DNA from: Xestospongia muta
Lineage: Eukaryota; Porifera; Demospongiae; Haplosclerida; Petrosiidae
Reading direction: 5' to 3'
DNA length: 64,000 nucleotides
NCBI GenBank assembly: GCA_963693285.1
Contig: OY848918.1
Span: 19,603,484-19,667,483 of the forward strand
Below, piece by piece: positions 46,891 to 61,300 of the stretch. A program made the position numbers and the translations under genes. Position 1 is the stretch's first letter. Each line of letters opens with the position of its first letter. A model generated the notes under the pieces. That model was not told the DNA's origin. It saw nothing but the letters and a program-made list of their open reading frames with translations, and made no database searches.

Positions 46891-48058
46891 GTGTGGTGTT
46901 GTAAACTTTTCAAGAGAAACAATTCATGTTAGTAGCATTAACTCCATACTAAAACATCATCATTAACTGGAAAGAATGCATGCAATTCTGATGATTGACC
47001 ACTTAGCAAGTCAAAAAGACTTTAAGCTATTTTACTCAATATTGTATTGTCTAATCTTTATGTTGAATGTATTCAATCTTTATTTATTTATAAATATCTA
47101 TTTAAAGAGCTATAATAAAATTACTTGAGTGAGTAATAATGTAGAACAAGTTAACAATTATCTTCAATAAAAAGTTAAATAAATTATCAACAAATTGTGA
47201 ATTTACTTTTTACAATACATTTTCTTTAATTAGACTTGACACAAGTATGCTTAATTTAAGCCATGTTGTAAATGAAATATGCCTTTTTTCCATTTTGTTA
47301 ATTTGCAAGCCTTAAATTTCATAGGTGTACTTGTTTCGTCACAAATATTTTCATAACAAATGTTTATAATTATCATTCCTTAGTTTGCCAGTTAATCAAA
47401 GTAATAAAGAAAATAATTTATTAATTAAATAAAAAATAAGAATATCTACTATATAAAAAAATGCTGGATGATGGTGAATAGATTAAAGAAAAGGTTTTAC
47501 ATTATTTCAGTTAGAACTGTGATAGTATTATTACAGCATAGTACTATATTAGTTATGTTAATACTGAATAATTAGAAACATATGATTATATCAATCTACA
47601 TTAATTTAATAGGAAAATAGAAGAAAGCAGAAATATCAAGCTCATTTTAAGAATTACATTTGATAGAAAAGTAACTGTAACATATACCATATCATAAACT
47701 ATTGATGTACTTTTATATATTTTTTTTCATTTATCATATCTCCTCTATTGATTTGTTCCTCTATTATCAATCTCTTATTAATGTACTCAGTTATTTGATT
47801 ATTTTATTATCAATTTCTTCACAATATGTTGATCAATTTAAGACTTATTTATCAACTGTACCATATGTTTAGCTTTTTGTTTATTTTATTTATTTATTCA
47901 TTTTGTTAATCTATCAATCAAGTCCTTTCGTCTGTCAATCTATCCATTCACTTATAAATCTAATCATTTATACAAATAGTTTTGTATAATATTGTTCAGA
48001 ACAAAGTAATAACAGATAAGATGATTTACACACATACAAATAATAATAATTATTCTAG

Positions 48059-48136
48059 TTCATCCATTGGTTGCCACAACTCCAGCAACAGCTATGCCCA
48101 GTACTAGCACTATTGCTACAGCAAGCCTACCTACAG
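48059..48136 (+). CDS. Thr/Ala-rich small exon of paralogue D
   Basis: Flanked by ttattctag and GTAAGA, 78 bp, compatible with phase 1 on both sides (IHPLVATTPATAMPSTS...). It lies 1.3 kb after the coiled-coil exon's donor. It is followed by another candidate exon at 48185 that ends in a stop after about 30 codons. Confidence 0.4.
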
Positions 48137-48199
48137 GTAAGACAAGACAATACCAATAATAATAAAGTAACACTAACTTTATAGTTCATGCATTTACTG

Positions 48200-48500
48200 C
48201 ATCACCTGGGCTTACTCTTGATATGACCAACAAACCACCACTTGCTTTCTTCAATCTATACACATTACATCAGCAGTAAAAGTATGATCTATGTGGAATC
48301 AGTTTGATATGCTGAACAAGTGCTTGCATCAATGGAATCTTACTTGCATGATAATCCCAACACTCGTGGCCATGACTGGAGAAGGAATCCAATGAAGTGT
48401 GAGGAAGTTGACCATTACTAGCCATAATAAAAATGCACTAAAGTGTTTAACCTTGCTGAATCAGGAAGTGGCTATGTATGGAATTTTAAATTATACACTG
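48200..48500 (+). mobile_element. piggyBac scrap within paralogue D
   Basis: Degenerate matches to piggyBac copy 1 appear in order. The piece 'LASMESYLHDNPNTRGHDW' type (about 48325-48385) matches the [17 protein letters not shown] block, and 'SGSGYVWNFKLYTG' (about 48465-48500) matches [13 protein letters not shown]. It interrupts the paralogue and explains the missing GTPase exon. A direct repeat 'gtaatggttgttaaggagtt' at 48520 and 48551 lies at the junction with the COR exon. Confidence 0.55.
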
Positions 48501-48604
48501 GTAAGATATTATACTTAATGTAATGGTTGTTAAGGAGTTATACCATAATGTAATGGTTGTTAAGGAGTTATACCATAGGAGTTATACTATATATATATAA
48601 GCCA

Positions 48605-49799
48605 AAAAGGAGATAATATTTCCTGTCAACACAACAGCCAGAGGTGAGCCTGAAATGAAAATTGCAGAGAGAATTCGTACAATTGTAAGCCAATCTTACA
48701 TTGAAGCAGAAATTCCAGCACGATGGTTCTTGTTTAAGCTTGAGTTAGAGAGCCTTCAGAAAATTACCAAATCAATGGTCATCAGTAAAAGGGAATGCTT
48801 AAGAATAGGGATGACTCTTGAGATGGATCGGAAAGACATTGAAGCTTCGTTACTGTACTATCACGATTTAACCATTTTCTTGTATTTTCCAGCTGTATTG
48901 CCCAATGTGGTTTTCCTCCACCCTCAACCCCTTTTTAATAAGCTCTCAGAAGTAGTGAGCATTTCTTTTGCTGATGCTGTTATCCAATTAGAGGAAATGA
49001 ATATAGTTCTTCCAGTTAATGCTCATAGTCAACTCAAGCATGAAGGCATTTTTACACGTGAGCTGCTAGATCGTCTTCCTGATGGTTTTTCACCTGATTT
49101 TACAGCAGATGATTTCTTAAAATTAATGGAGGATATATTTGTGATAGCTCCATTGCCTGAAAAAGGAAAGTTTTTCATACCAAGCGTTTTGCCGACAACT
49201 TCTTCTTTAGATATTATTAAAGCTCCGTTTATTAAAAGTATTGATTGTTTGGTTTTGACATGGGATGAAATGCCAATTCCTCAAGGTGTTTTTCCTGCTT
49301 TGATTGTAGCTCTACTTAAACGATCTGTCTCGCCAAAATTTAAGCTATATCGGCCATCAGAATGTGAGATGCAGTATCGTAATGCAATTCGTTTAACATG
49401 TCCTGGCTATGGAGGAGCAGTTTTACTTATTGATGCTATCTACTGGATGGAGGTCTATTATTCTGGCCCTCCTGTAAAGTGTTCCACTATCAAAGATGTC
49501 ATCTTTGAAGCAATCGAAGATGTAGTCAAGAAATTCCAGTATAAGAAGATTCTTTCAAGACCTCAGGAATGTTTCCTTTGCTCTATATGTCCACCTCCTA
49601 TAGGCCATCTTTGTCATACAGATGATAAAAAGGAGATTCTGACTTGTTGCAAAGATGGCATGACAACAAAAAGCATTGATCAATCAAGACAACTACCTTG
49701 GATCAATAAAGAGGCTGCTACAGTTAAGAAGGAAAAAGGTCAGCATAATTGTATTTGATAGGTGTTGATAAATCAATACTTTCATATTATTCTGTTAAG

Positions 49800-49832
<33 letters not shown>

Positions 49833-50501
49833 ATGTATATATATATAAATATATATATAATTATATTTTTCTTTGTATGCATTATAAATTTATTGCTTTT
49901 ATGGAAGCCTAATAAGTGTTATTGCACACTGACTTTGACTACACTTGTTTTGTTTATTTGCATTGTCAGAGAGAGGAAAGAAGTATGATTTCATTACAAT
50001 CAATCTCATTGTCATGTCTTTATCCTTACACACTTTGAATTTTGTCTTTTCTATTTCTTTGACAGCTTTGAAACCTGAAAAACATGCATTATTGAGATCA
50101 CTTTATCCAATCAGTGGCAAATGGAATGAGATTGGTGATCTATTGGGGGTTGATTCCAACACCATTGACAGCTTGTCTAGTTCCTCGGTTTCAAATGAAA
50201 TTAAAATGGGAAAAATGTTAGAAAGCTGGTTAGATAATGAACCAACTCCTGCTTCATGGGACAATATTCTCGATATCATAGAGGGACCTCTTCAGAAGAA
50301 AGCTCTTGCTGTGGAAATTCGTCAAAAAATTAAAACAAGTAAGCATTAGTTGATAATGAAATCAATCAATTGGTCACTGTTTCATATTGATCCTTTGTCA
50401 TGTTCATATAATAAATAGTTATTATTATGAAGAAATGTTCAAATTGTCATATTCTCCTTTCTATCTTCATAGGTGAAGGGAGTACGCTTCATTCACTTTA
50501 A
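48605..50501 (+). pseudogene. Paralogue D 3' part: COR region and Death domain
   Basis: The COR-like exon is open to 49738 (KIAERIRTIVSQSYIEAEIP, then LPNVVFLHPQPLFNKL) and leaves in phase 1. The Death exon 50066-50338 (ALKPEKHALLRSLYPISGKW..., [15 protein letters not shown]) follows, and a last mini-exon 50473-50501 ends SEGSTLHSL. The junction phases agree. All exons are intact. The upstream GTPase part is missing, replaced by piggyBac DNA. The left homology edge is at 48605, at the level of gene A position about 19715. It overlaps paralogue B by about 100 bp of gene A coordinates, so B and D come from different copies. If transcribed it could make a COR-Death protein. Confidence 0.7.
49810..49834. 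repeat. (TG)n microsatellite in paralogue D intron
   Basis: A tract of TG dinucleotides followed by TA-rich sequence in the intron between the COR and Death exons. Similar tracts occur at 35018-35043 and 61683-61715 (CT then CA). Confidence 0.9.
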
Positions 50502-50509
50502 AGAACATT

Positions 50510-51610
50510 AACTCTTACCAAGATATTAACTCACATTTGGAGTGACATAGTCTCTCTAATAACTAGAATGTTGTGTGTAGTCCAATTGACAACTAGCTAT
50601 ATGTATTAAGTCTAAGTTCTATTTGTATTTAAAGGACATGACCTGTAACATGATATAGTTTGTATAGTCATATGATAATCAGATATCATGGATGAGCTTT
50701 TGATATAAAATTTTAGTTATTTAACTAGATGTGGCTCAGTCATAAATACAAGCATATTAAATTTATAACAATTCATTTGGATGAATAGAATAGATACTGC
50801 ATTCAACTGATATACCATGAAAATTTATGTGTATTATTATATAGTAATAATCCAATCAACATAATGTCTATACAATACATATGATAGTTAACTTACACAT
50901 ATTACATCTATAACAATGTATTATAACATTTCTCCTCTTTCCTTTAGATGATAGATAATTTTACTTTCTTTAGCAATAGTAACATTATTAATGATTATTA
51001 GTTATTCTTTGTTAAAAGTGTGTTGTTTTGATAACTTTTATTTTTACTATTGTTTAGCTATTTGACACCATTTTTTAAATTTAAAATTTAAACTATTAAA
51101 ATGATGATTCAATGAAACTATGATCTTAGTATCTTACAATCAATAATATATCTAAGAAAGAGTTGTTAATATGTATTCTAAGAGTGGACACAATCATAAG
51201 ATAAAACATTATCAAATACTTCACTGCTATTTTAAGGCCTGGGTCCACCCACGCACTACCTAAAAATTGACAATTTTATTTTCAATTTTTAATTTCAACC
51301 AAATAATAACGAATACATCATTCTGACTACATGTAAGTGGTTTGATATTGAATAGTCTTCACTATTATAGTTATAAAGTCAACAGTTGAGTCTTCTGTTT
51401 GTAGATATGGACGAAACCAAGGATATCTAAAAAATGGAGAAAACAGGATAGGCAGTTGGTAAAACAGGTATTAAAAGACTCAAAATTTAGGATCTAAACA
51501 AAGGTAAGTTATACAATAAATGTACATTTCTCATCTGTAAATATCTTCATAGCTAATGTTCAAGTGACCACACCCAGGGGAGATAAAATGGTCAAACAAT
51601 TAAAACGAGA
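50510..51610. other. Gene-free region
   Basis: A/T-rich DNA with no supported ORF. Short segments near 51240-51310 look unremarkable. It separates paralogue D from the PGBD4-like element. Confidence 0.4.
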
Positions 51611-51617
51611 TAATCAT

Positions 51618-52601
51618 AAAATTTAAGGGCAGATCAGCAATGATACAATATGTTCCCAAAAAGCCTATCAAGAGAGGATTTAAAGTTTGGGTCAGGGCTG
51701 ATAGTGACAATGGGTTTGTATGTGAATACCAAGTATACTGTGGAAAGGAGATCTGAAACAGGACTAGAGTCACAGGTTGTCCGAGACTTAAAAAAAAGCA
51801 TTGTCGGAAAAAAACCATCACGTATACTGTGATAACTTATTTACAGGCATTCCACTTTTTAAGGATCTGATAGAAGACAAAATTTATGCCTACGGAACCA
51901 TTAGTTCAGATAGAAAGTTCTATCCAACAGAATTCAAACCAATTCTAAAGAAAGGTTTCAAGGAGAGGGAAGAATTCAATCTATTACAACATGAAAGTTT
52001 GCTAATGACAGTGTGGCAAGACGCAAAGGTAGTAAGTGCTCTTGCTACAAACTCTCAACCTTTGGCAACAACACAAGTGGAGAGGAAGCAACAAAATGGA
52101 GAAAAAAAACTAGTAAATTGTCCTCAACAAATAGCCAACTATAACCAAAAAATGGGTGGAGTTGATTGTAATGATCAACTGAGGCAGTACTACTGCCTCA
52201 ATGCAAGAGGATATAAGGCTTATATGTACATCTTTTACTTTGTAACTGATGTTGTAATTACAAACACTTACCTCTTGCAAACATTCCTTCCCACATCTCC
52301 ATTCAAAACAATCAAAGACTTTTGCCTCAACTTAGGCGACCTTCTCATTGGATCGTATTGTGGTCGTAAGCGTCCTGGTTGTCCTTCATTGTGTCTACCA
52401 GTGAAAAAATTTTGTCAGCGCCATTTTCTTCAAAAGCATGATGGCAGTAGACACAGGTGTCACTACTGTTATGCATTTCTAAACAAACAAAGAGATACTC
52501 AATGGTATTGTAGTGACTGCAGCCTTTACCTCTGTCATACTGGAAAGAGTGATGACTGTTTCCTACACTACCACACCCACCATGGACCTAATGAAAATTA
52601 A
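51618..52601 (+). pseudogene. PGBD4-like piggyBac transposase, 5'-truncated
   Basis: It begins in the middle of the catalytic core (FKGRSAMIQYVPKKPIKRGF), so the first catalytic Asp and N-terminus are missing. After one stop and a frameshift the frame is open 51801-52601, with VYCDNLFTGIPLF (second Asp), a TVWQDAKVVSALATNSQP block, MGGVDCNDQLRQYY (third Asp) and a C-terminal Cys/His zinc module (CHYCYAFL...YCSDCSLYLCH). This differs clearly from the other piggyBac family in the window. It is a dead transposon copy. Confidence 0.85.
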
Positions 52602-52609
52602 AGAGACAC

Positions 52610-53940
52610 TTATATATATACAAAAGAATAAATATATATTATCAACACCTAACTGAAATGTCTAACCAAACAGTAGTCATTCAAATAATAAGCATATACA
52701 GATAGACACAGACAACACACAAAATCCAATTATAAATTTCTACAAACAAGGTAAGCAATACTAACTTGTTTATATACTGGACATGTTTTGCATCATTTGT
52801 AATACTTACAGATACTATCACTATTGTACCTTAGCCCTAGCGCTTCAATTTCAAGCGCTTTTTTCATTACAAAGACGGTAGTAGAAAAGATACGATAGAA
52901 TGACTTACTTTCAGCAGAGTTCGAGCTAGAATTTACTTGTAGAATCGTGTTATAACATCTCTAGACCTACAAATCAACGACGGTTGCCTTATTTACTTGT
53001 AAATGAACCTGTTAAAAGTTCTCCAATGCGTCTTCCTCTTCTTTCGATGACATATGCTTGAGACAAATTAAATTTTGACATCCGGTGACCCCACCTATGC
53101 AATTATTTCGTTAAAAAAAGGACACCAAAACGAATTTCCATCTGAAAATTTCCAAATATCTCACATTAGCCTATGGACAAATCTTGTCTACACTTAAAGA
53201 CAATAAATGACAGCACAAGAACAAATAAAAAATAAAAGTACAATGCTAACATGTTTGAGAGTGTCTAATAAGAATCTCTGAACAGAACAATATAGAAGTT
53301 TGTCATTGTTATATCTAGTGCAAAGCCTCCTAATTACAGCATTTCACTGACTGATTATTGACTAATATACTTAGTAAAGTCTCCATGTGTCACGTGCATA
53401 CACTATATATACTAAATATTCTCATTTTAACACTCCATGTGCATTTATTAAAGGTTGATTGCATCCAACCAATCCTGTCTACATCTGCAAAGATAAATTG
53501 TTGCAGATGCCTTTAAAGTAGAGAATGAATTTAGTTTGTACTTTAGCACTACTTCTATAAAGTATGACTCTGTGTACTCATTTAATCACAAGCTCTAGGT
53601 CTCAAGCTTTTTCATGTATTAGCACCAGATACCTACAGTCGACTTAGTGATTATATATATACAATAATATTAACAAAACTAGATCTGTTACTTCATCTCT
53701 CTGAATTATGTTAATTTAATTTATTACATTATAGGATACATTAGTATTAATGTATCTGCTAATACAGATACTTGTTTAGATATATGAACATAATTATAAT
53801 ATCTAGCATATACAAATGGAAACACCTCTTCATTATAACATGTGGATCCCAATGCAACTGACTGATTAGTAAAATTATATCTTAACTTAGAGTAAAATAA
53901 CCAGAGTTTCAATTTAATACATGTTTCTATTTATAATTGT
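52610..53940. other. Gene-free region
   Basis: Mostly A/T-rich with no supported coding region. A short G/C-richer stretch at 52830-53100 has no recognised motif. It lies downstream of the XRN2 gene on the other strand. Confidence 0.4.
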
Positions 53941-53946
53941 ATATAC

Positions 53947-55262
53947 CTTATAAACCTTCTTGCTGACTGAGGTGTACTATATGGAGTTTACAAGAGATAT
54001 CATATGATATAATATGATGTCATAATGATGTCATTATTCACCTGAGGTCTATAACTACCAGGTGGAGCAAATCTCATGTCATCGGGCCTTAAAGTGGGTG
54101 GAGGGATAATGACATTAGGAAGGAGTTTGGCTTCATACATATAGTCAGGAGTAAAAGTGGGATCTTGAAAGTTATAGCTAAGAAGACATTAATAATTATA
54201 AAAAATACTACTTAATAAAATTAAAAATATATAATTTAGTCAAACTAACATCACATTACCACATATATGTATAAAATATTATCTTATAGAAAGATTTTGA
54301 CAATTGTACATAAATAATACTATTAATTGTTCTTACAATATAGCTTGTGAGTTCTCAATATCTGTTAAATGTGGAAATGGAGACTCTACCAACCTACAGT
54401 GATAATATATAAGTCATAGTACATGACAATATGTGTATGTACTTACCCTCCTTTCTTAAGTATAGTTTTCATGCTCATATTAGGCCACACCCTCCCTGAT
54501 ACACCTTGAGATGTCTTGGGGTTTATTTGTACAGGCTACAAAAATGTTCACATTGATAGAATATACAGCATATTGTTACATATGACAGCTTAGCATATAC
54601 CATGTACAGTACAGCAACTTACCTCATTGTCTATTCTATCTGTAGAGTCTTTATTATAAGTCTCATAGAGTGTTTTTAAAAAGGCATATAGCCTGTTATA
54701 TTTATGTACAAATAGAGAATCACAACCCAAACTATTACAAGCCTCTGTTACAATGTAATAAATCAATTAAATTCAATTACACATACTTTCGTCAGGAGTC
54801 AATGAATCATAGATTTCACTTAGGGCATCAAGTAATCGATGCTCGTCAACAAATGGGAGTAAAGCCACACCCTATATATAAATAGGTGAAATGAAATGTG
54901 TATAAATGCAAATATATCTACAGTATATAAAATATAAATGTATTTATTTCTATGTACATGTACATTTACCAGTATGGATGTACAATGTATTTACCTGTCA
55001 AGCAAATTTCTTTCCATTTAAGTCAATTTTAAAAATTTGACGGATAAAAGTCAACAATGGCAGAGTCCTGTATTATGATATATGTATGTTAATAGCTGAT
55101 AGTATCGTATTAACTTACTTCATCTAACATGAGGTTTTGCCATAAGGGAGGAAGGAATTTGCAACTTGCAGAGGGAAACACACCCATAAGTTGTTCTAAT
55201 GGCCGGAACTAAGAATTTAAAAATATTTTTTCCATAAAATTTAATTTATTCGTGCCACACAA

Positions 55263-55323
<61 letters not shown>

Positions 55324-58296
55324 TCCTTACCGGCTACGAACCTCTTTCAAACCTATCTCTTATCTGAACAATGTACCGAAAGTTGGAGGCAAAGGGTGCA
55401 TAATGAAAGGGATAGTACCACTTCCAAGATGGACAGCCCTACATAAAAACATCATCAAAAGTACATATACAATAAGTAAATATCATTTTATATAGATAAT
55501 AAATTAAAACAATAATATTTACATTATGTAATTGTACAATGTATATAATATAAGTAATTGCACCATAATTATTGTTACAATAATTAGTAGGGGCCATATT
55601 AATTCCTGATAATAATTAAGGGGATGTCCCATATTTATCAAGATAATAATTATTGATAACAATAAAGATAGCAATGGTATAATTATAATATAATTGATTT
55701 AATACACTTATAAATTATAATTACTACAAGTAATGTCCCTCAAATCACCTGATAATAATAGCTCATCACCCAACACAGTCCCTGAGCATAATTCTCCACA
55801 ACTTTTTGCACAAATTCCACATCATCACATGACACACAAAACTTACTCTGATAGTAACGTTCCTTCCATCCCTCCTCCCACAACCTAAACGAGAAATATT
55901 CAATATATATTTGTCTAAAATACTGATTAATAACTTTACACTATATAAAAAATAAACACCATAATTTTATATAGATTTTTTAAACATCCAACATTTAAAC
56001 ATTTAAAGGTACCTTGCAGTACAATATGTGTTTGTGTATGTTACTACACAATATCACATTGCTAACTGACTCAACACTAAACCATGATACGAATCAATGC
56101 TAAACCATACAAGTTCATACAGGGTTAATATAACAAAAAGGACAATGACAATATCAACAATCTACATGTACATGTAATAATGTAACTGTTAACATTGTGA
56201 CGTATCTTTTTAGATGTCTACATATTACTGCCCTACCTGACTTCATCCTCAATCTCAGGATCACTTTCAGTCTCATTCCCATGTTGATCATCATCCGCTT
56301 GACGTTTCCTCTTCATTCGTTCTTCCTCTTTATCATTAGTCAAACTTGACCTTCTTTCTCCTTTTTGTCTCTTAGTATCAGGATCAAATTCAAATTCATT
56401 CCCACGTTGATAATCATCAGCTCGACGTTTCCTCTTCATTCGTTCTTCTTCATCATTAGTCAAACTCTCCTTTCTTTCTCCCTTTTGCCAATCATCTTGA
56501 CTGAAAGTAGATGATTCTTGAAAAGACTAGAAAAGTTACACATGGTATTAATTTTATATAATAACATTATTTAGCAACAATGTATTTTAACCCTGACACC
56601 CTCACCACTGATTGTACTGGTGACAATTCTTGTTAAGTGTGTGTGAGTGTGTTAAACTGAGTATTAAGCAGATATATTGTCTCATATTTACAATTATATT
56701 TAGCCCTCAGGATGGTAATTGTATTAACAAAAATATAAAAATGTAGGCAGGAGCATGTAACACCCACAGAAATAATTAATTTTCATGTTTTACATTTATT
56801 GCTATTTTAAAGCCACTTGCAAAGTAATATTTAAATTAAATTTCCTTCAAATAAAAAGAAGAGCTAATTCATATGACACAGAAACATCAAGAAAATGTCA
56901 TAAGAAACATTTTCTCAGCTATGCGTAAAACACTTATTGTAGAAATAGTAAAAGTCGACATGTTCATACAAGTATGTGGGCATGGCTTCACAAGTGTTTA
57001 AAAATAGTAAAACTCAAAAAATATTTCAAAAAAATGAAAATCAATAATTTGAGTGGGTGTTGCATGATCCTACATTACTTTTAGTGGCTGCTGATATTAC
57101 CTATATGTACATGTGTAATACTAACAAATCAAAGATCTAACCACTAGAGAATAGAATGCCTACAAGATTAAATTCACATGTACTATTTACCTTTGATCTT
57201 TTCAAGAGTGCCTTCATACTTTGAGCTGCTTCTTGATTGCTAGCTAATGTACTAGATTGTCTCATTTGATAAGCATCATAACGAGCATTGTAAGCTGGAG
57301 AAGGCCGAGACCCAAGTGGCTGGAATGAAAACAAGATGTTAGGTCAGAAAAAGTTGTACATAGTGTGTACTTATTGTATAATACATAAAAATGAGAATGT
57401 TCCTTGAATTAATGGATTAATGAGGTGCCCTGTATTATACACTTATTTTATGTTAACTTACCACTGGATTGAGCTGTTCAGGTATAAATGTCGGAGCACG
57501 ATAATCTTCCTGTAGTTATTAGTCATTAATTAATAGGGTCAAATAGGTAATTATCAATAAATTGCCTTACTATTTTTTTGACGTTTTGACCACTGTTTTT
57601 GTCGCTCTTTAGCCTTCATTTCACGATCACGCCTGTTCCGAAATATCTCATCTTCAACCTTACCAAGCTCTGTAACAATTTATAAAAACATAATATACTA
57701 CATCTAATGTAAGTACAAAATCTCTTATATAAAGTATTGTGAAACTTTCCATACAAAAAACCACCATGACAAAAGACAACTTAGACATCATATACATGTA
57801 CAAGTACATTATATTGATATGTACATATTTATCGTTGTACATAAGATGTCCTCATCAGATTGTACTTTAGTCAAAGCAGTCCTAATATCATTATTTACCT
57901 GATAATATAACTTGAACATTTTTTACATCAACAAATCCATTATGAGTTAAATAACCCTATATTAAAGGGGCAGAGGAAGTATTCATTATAACACTAAAAG
58001 GACTACCTTTGATGATGGTAAGAAATCTTTATACAAAGTAATGAGTCTATCAATAGCTCCTTCTCTGGAAAGAAATAAAATTACATAACAATGTAAATAT
58101 GTAAGTACATAACATATTCATGTCATATTATAATGTTATCTATTACATTTCTTCATTTTTTACCTAATTTGTAGTGAAGGAAGATGTGGTAAGAAGTCAT
58201 TGCCAACAAAAAAACACATAAAAACCCAATCATCAATAACTCTTTCAAAATCGTATTTAAAACTTAAAGCATCTATCTTTAGATCTCTTTGAAGAT

Positions 58297-58382
<86 letters not shown>

Positions 58383-61300
58383 GTCCTCGTCAATTACTAA
58401 TTGATACTCACTTCTCTCAGGACATTTATTCTAATAAAAATAAACTGTTTCTCTTGAGCAATACTAGAAGTAGCTAGCTCATCAAACTAAAATACAAAAA
58501 AATTCATTCTCACAAGTTATAGAAATCACATATAATACATTACATACATACATAAAGGAAAAGAGAAAATTATCTTACACATGTACTAACCTCTCCTTGT
58601 TTGACTCTAACTTCACCAGTACATTCCTTCATAGAATGACCTGTAACCATGGTAACAATATTCATTACATGACAATCACAAGATACATACTCACCATATT
58701 GATTGCAGACTTCACATGGCCGTGGCTGGTTTGGTTTGAACTCTTCTCTTAAAATAGTAAAATAAGGCTCATGTGTAGCTAACCCCAACATTATTAAATC
58801 AGCTACATGGACAGAACAAAACATTACAACATTGATTACATGTAGTTAGCATTGTTGTGCTTTCACAATAAGATAGGAAGTGTCTAGGGACAAGCACATA
58901 AAGGACCGATATAGTTAGTAAAAATCTTGCAGGCCATTGATATGCTTCATACACTTATGAGCTCCTCTTTTTCACACAACAGATATTCTATGTGAGTCAA
59001 CAATGGCTAGTAAAGTCGTTGAATCTTCTTAAAACTCTGCTCTATAGCAGTTCATAATACAAGGAGAACTAGCGAGTAAAAGATAGTCTATGCTTCTATT
59101 TGAAAGATCATTACTACAACCAGTGCTGTCACAACAGTCATCTTGCATTTTTCACTCTCTTAACACATGCTCATTTCTAAGCAATATCTCCCTCATCCAC
59201 ATTCCTGCTGTGTGAGTTCAATATGCACTTGTCCGCAGACCCTCTCTAAGCAAAAGGTCAACAACACCATACTAGATTACAAGTATAAGTTCAATAGTCA
59301 ATATTTGAAATACAACATACCATCAGCTCCATATAGACAATGATGAGTGTTTGGGTCATGTCCTGGTGAACCACGTTGTTTACGAATATAGTCCATTATC
59401 TTGTGTTCTCCTTCACCAGGGACATTAGCGTCAGATAGTATGATCTATATCATATAGACAATTATTATATCAATAGATGAATGATAGGATGATATGGATG
59501 CATAAAGTACATGAACAAGTGAATGGATAAATAAAAGGGTTAAATGGATACATAGCTGTATAGAGAAGTAAATAAAAAGGTACAGATATTTACTTCACTA
59601 TATATTTATATATTTTATATATTAACTTATTTTTGGTACATTTATATTCTGTTCACATTGAGAACAAACTATAATTCAGTTTTATAACTCTTATTGGGAA
59701 TGAGCTAGAGAGAAATAGTATGATTCATTCAAAAGGTCTTGAAAGTCTACAACTTTAGCAAAACTTTGAACACTAGCTATCTAGATAAGTTGTAAACAGT
59801 AATCATATATATAAACTGAATGTCATTCTTCTTATACCACTGACATCATACATAGTTTGCAATTATTAATGAATACTTGCTCAAATGCTCTCTAGCTTCT
59901 GCAAAAAAGTTTAGAATTGTCAAAAATATCTTTAATAGTAAAAATAAGAGACAGCTATAAAAAATATGAAAAGATTCAATATGACTCACAAAAACTTTGC
60001 AATTATGATGCCATGCTCAAGTAATGTTGATGACTAAGTCATATTAGAATACCACTAAACTACAGTCACTCTCAATGTGAACAGAATATATATGTATTAT
60101 ATTAAAGATATATATAAAAATGCACTAAAGTGCTTAACCTCGTTGCGGTGCCCAGTGTAGACCTATACTGCATGTAACATGTACATTTAAGATTGGACAA
60201 GGTGTGGTCAAATTATTGATGGGGTCACGTGATGCACATTACAAACTGTTGTTTGATGACTCAGCATTTCTCTTCAATCAAAGGGAAAAAAGCTTTGTCG
60301 TTTACTGGGTACTTTGCACTCTGATTGACATTTCTGTGAAGCTGTAACTGAGTTAGTAATAGTATCATTCATTTGCCAAGAAAGATTAAGTGCTACATTT
60401 GTGATGAATGTTTCTCTGAGCCATTACATGACTTTTTAAAATGTTTCAATATTTCATATACAAAATTTATTGTAACTTGAAAATGAAGCGTTCTTTGGAA
60501 ACATCCTGTAGTACAAATATGAATCAATATATTATCTATTAGTTGGAATTTTTTCAGTGCTTTGAGACGTTTCCTGAATGTGTTACTTCGTTCCAAGTCC
60601 ACAAAACACTTTATAGAACTTTTCTAATGATTGCTTCGATCTATCTTGCTGATCCATATTCCTCTAAGATTCTCTATAGCATACTAAAAAATCTCCACAT
60701 TAAGTTTTTTTTACTTTTTAAGAAACAGCACCTGACCTCTGCAGTCTGAAAATTTTTTTGTGAGTTTTAAGCTTTTCTTTTCTTGACGATGTTCTTGATA
60801 CTACTGTTGTAAAGTTCACACGTTTTTCTATCCGATGCTAAATGTTGGTAGCTGCTAATGCTTCGCTTGCTAAGTTATAGCAGTTCAAAAAAACAGGCAA
60901 TGCAGACACAGACACACACACTGACAGACTACAGTACCCTCGCTTTGCACCCACGCACAGCGAGGTTAAAAATTACACATAAAAATTTAAGAATATTAAA
61001 ATTCTATTGAAGTAATTGTCAATACATGTAGATAATATGCTTACCTTTATACCCTTCCATGCTGGGTTATTGTTCATTCTATCATGTATGTAATATTGTA
61101 GACATATTGCAAGATTAGCCATGAATGGTGTACCCTATAACAGAACAATATAGTACATGTCAAAGATTGGGGATACACATATATATCTACTAAGTCTCTC
61201 TCTCTCTTCACTTACTGGAGTAATACAATTGCTGTCAAAATGAGCATTGTCTGGTTTTAATGGTGGCAGTTCGCAACCACTCTCTCTAAGTTTACTACGA

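Noticed and set aside
48427..48460. A fourth copy of the palindrome-ended repeat family
   Set aside because: Only about 25 bases (aaaatgcactaaagtg and neighbours) match, and the following sequence is piggyBac-derived. This may be a fragment or a coincidence.
37731..55438. Alternative genetic code (TAA or TAG read as Gln, TGA as Trp)
   Set aside because: Several internal stops could be explained this way, but normal stops end gene A, paralogue D and many exons cleanly, and frameshifts occur alongside the stops. Decay or sequence error is simpler.
58160..58477. Open frames made of Ser-Leu or Arg-Glu repeats
   Set aside because: They are translations of the (GA)n/(CT)n microsatellite in an XRN2 intron, not genes.
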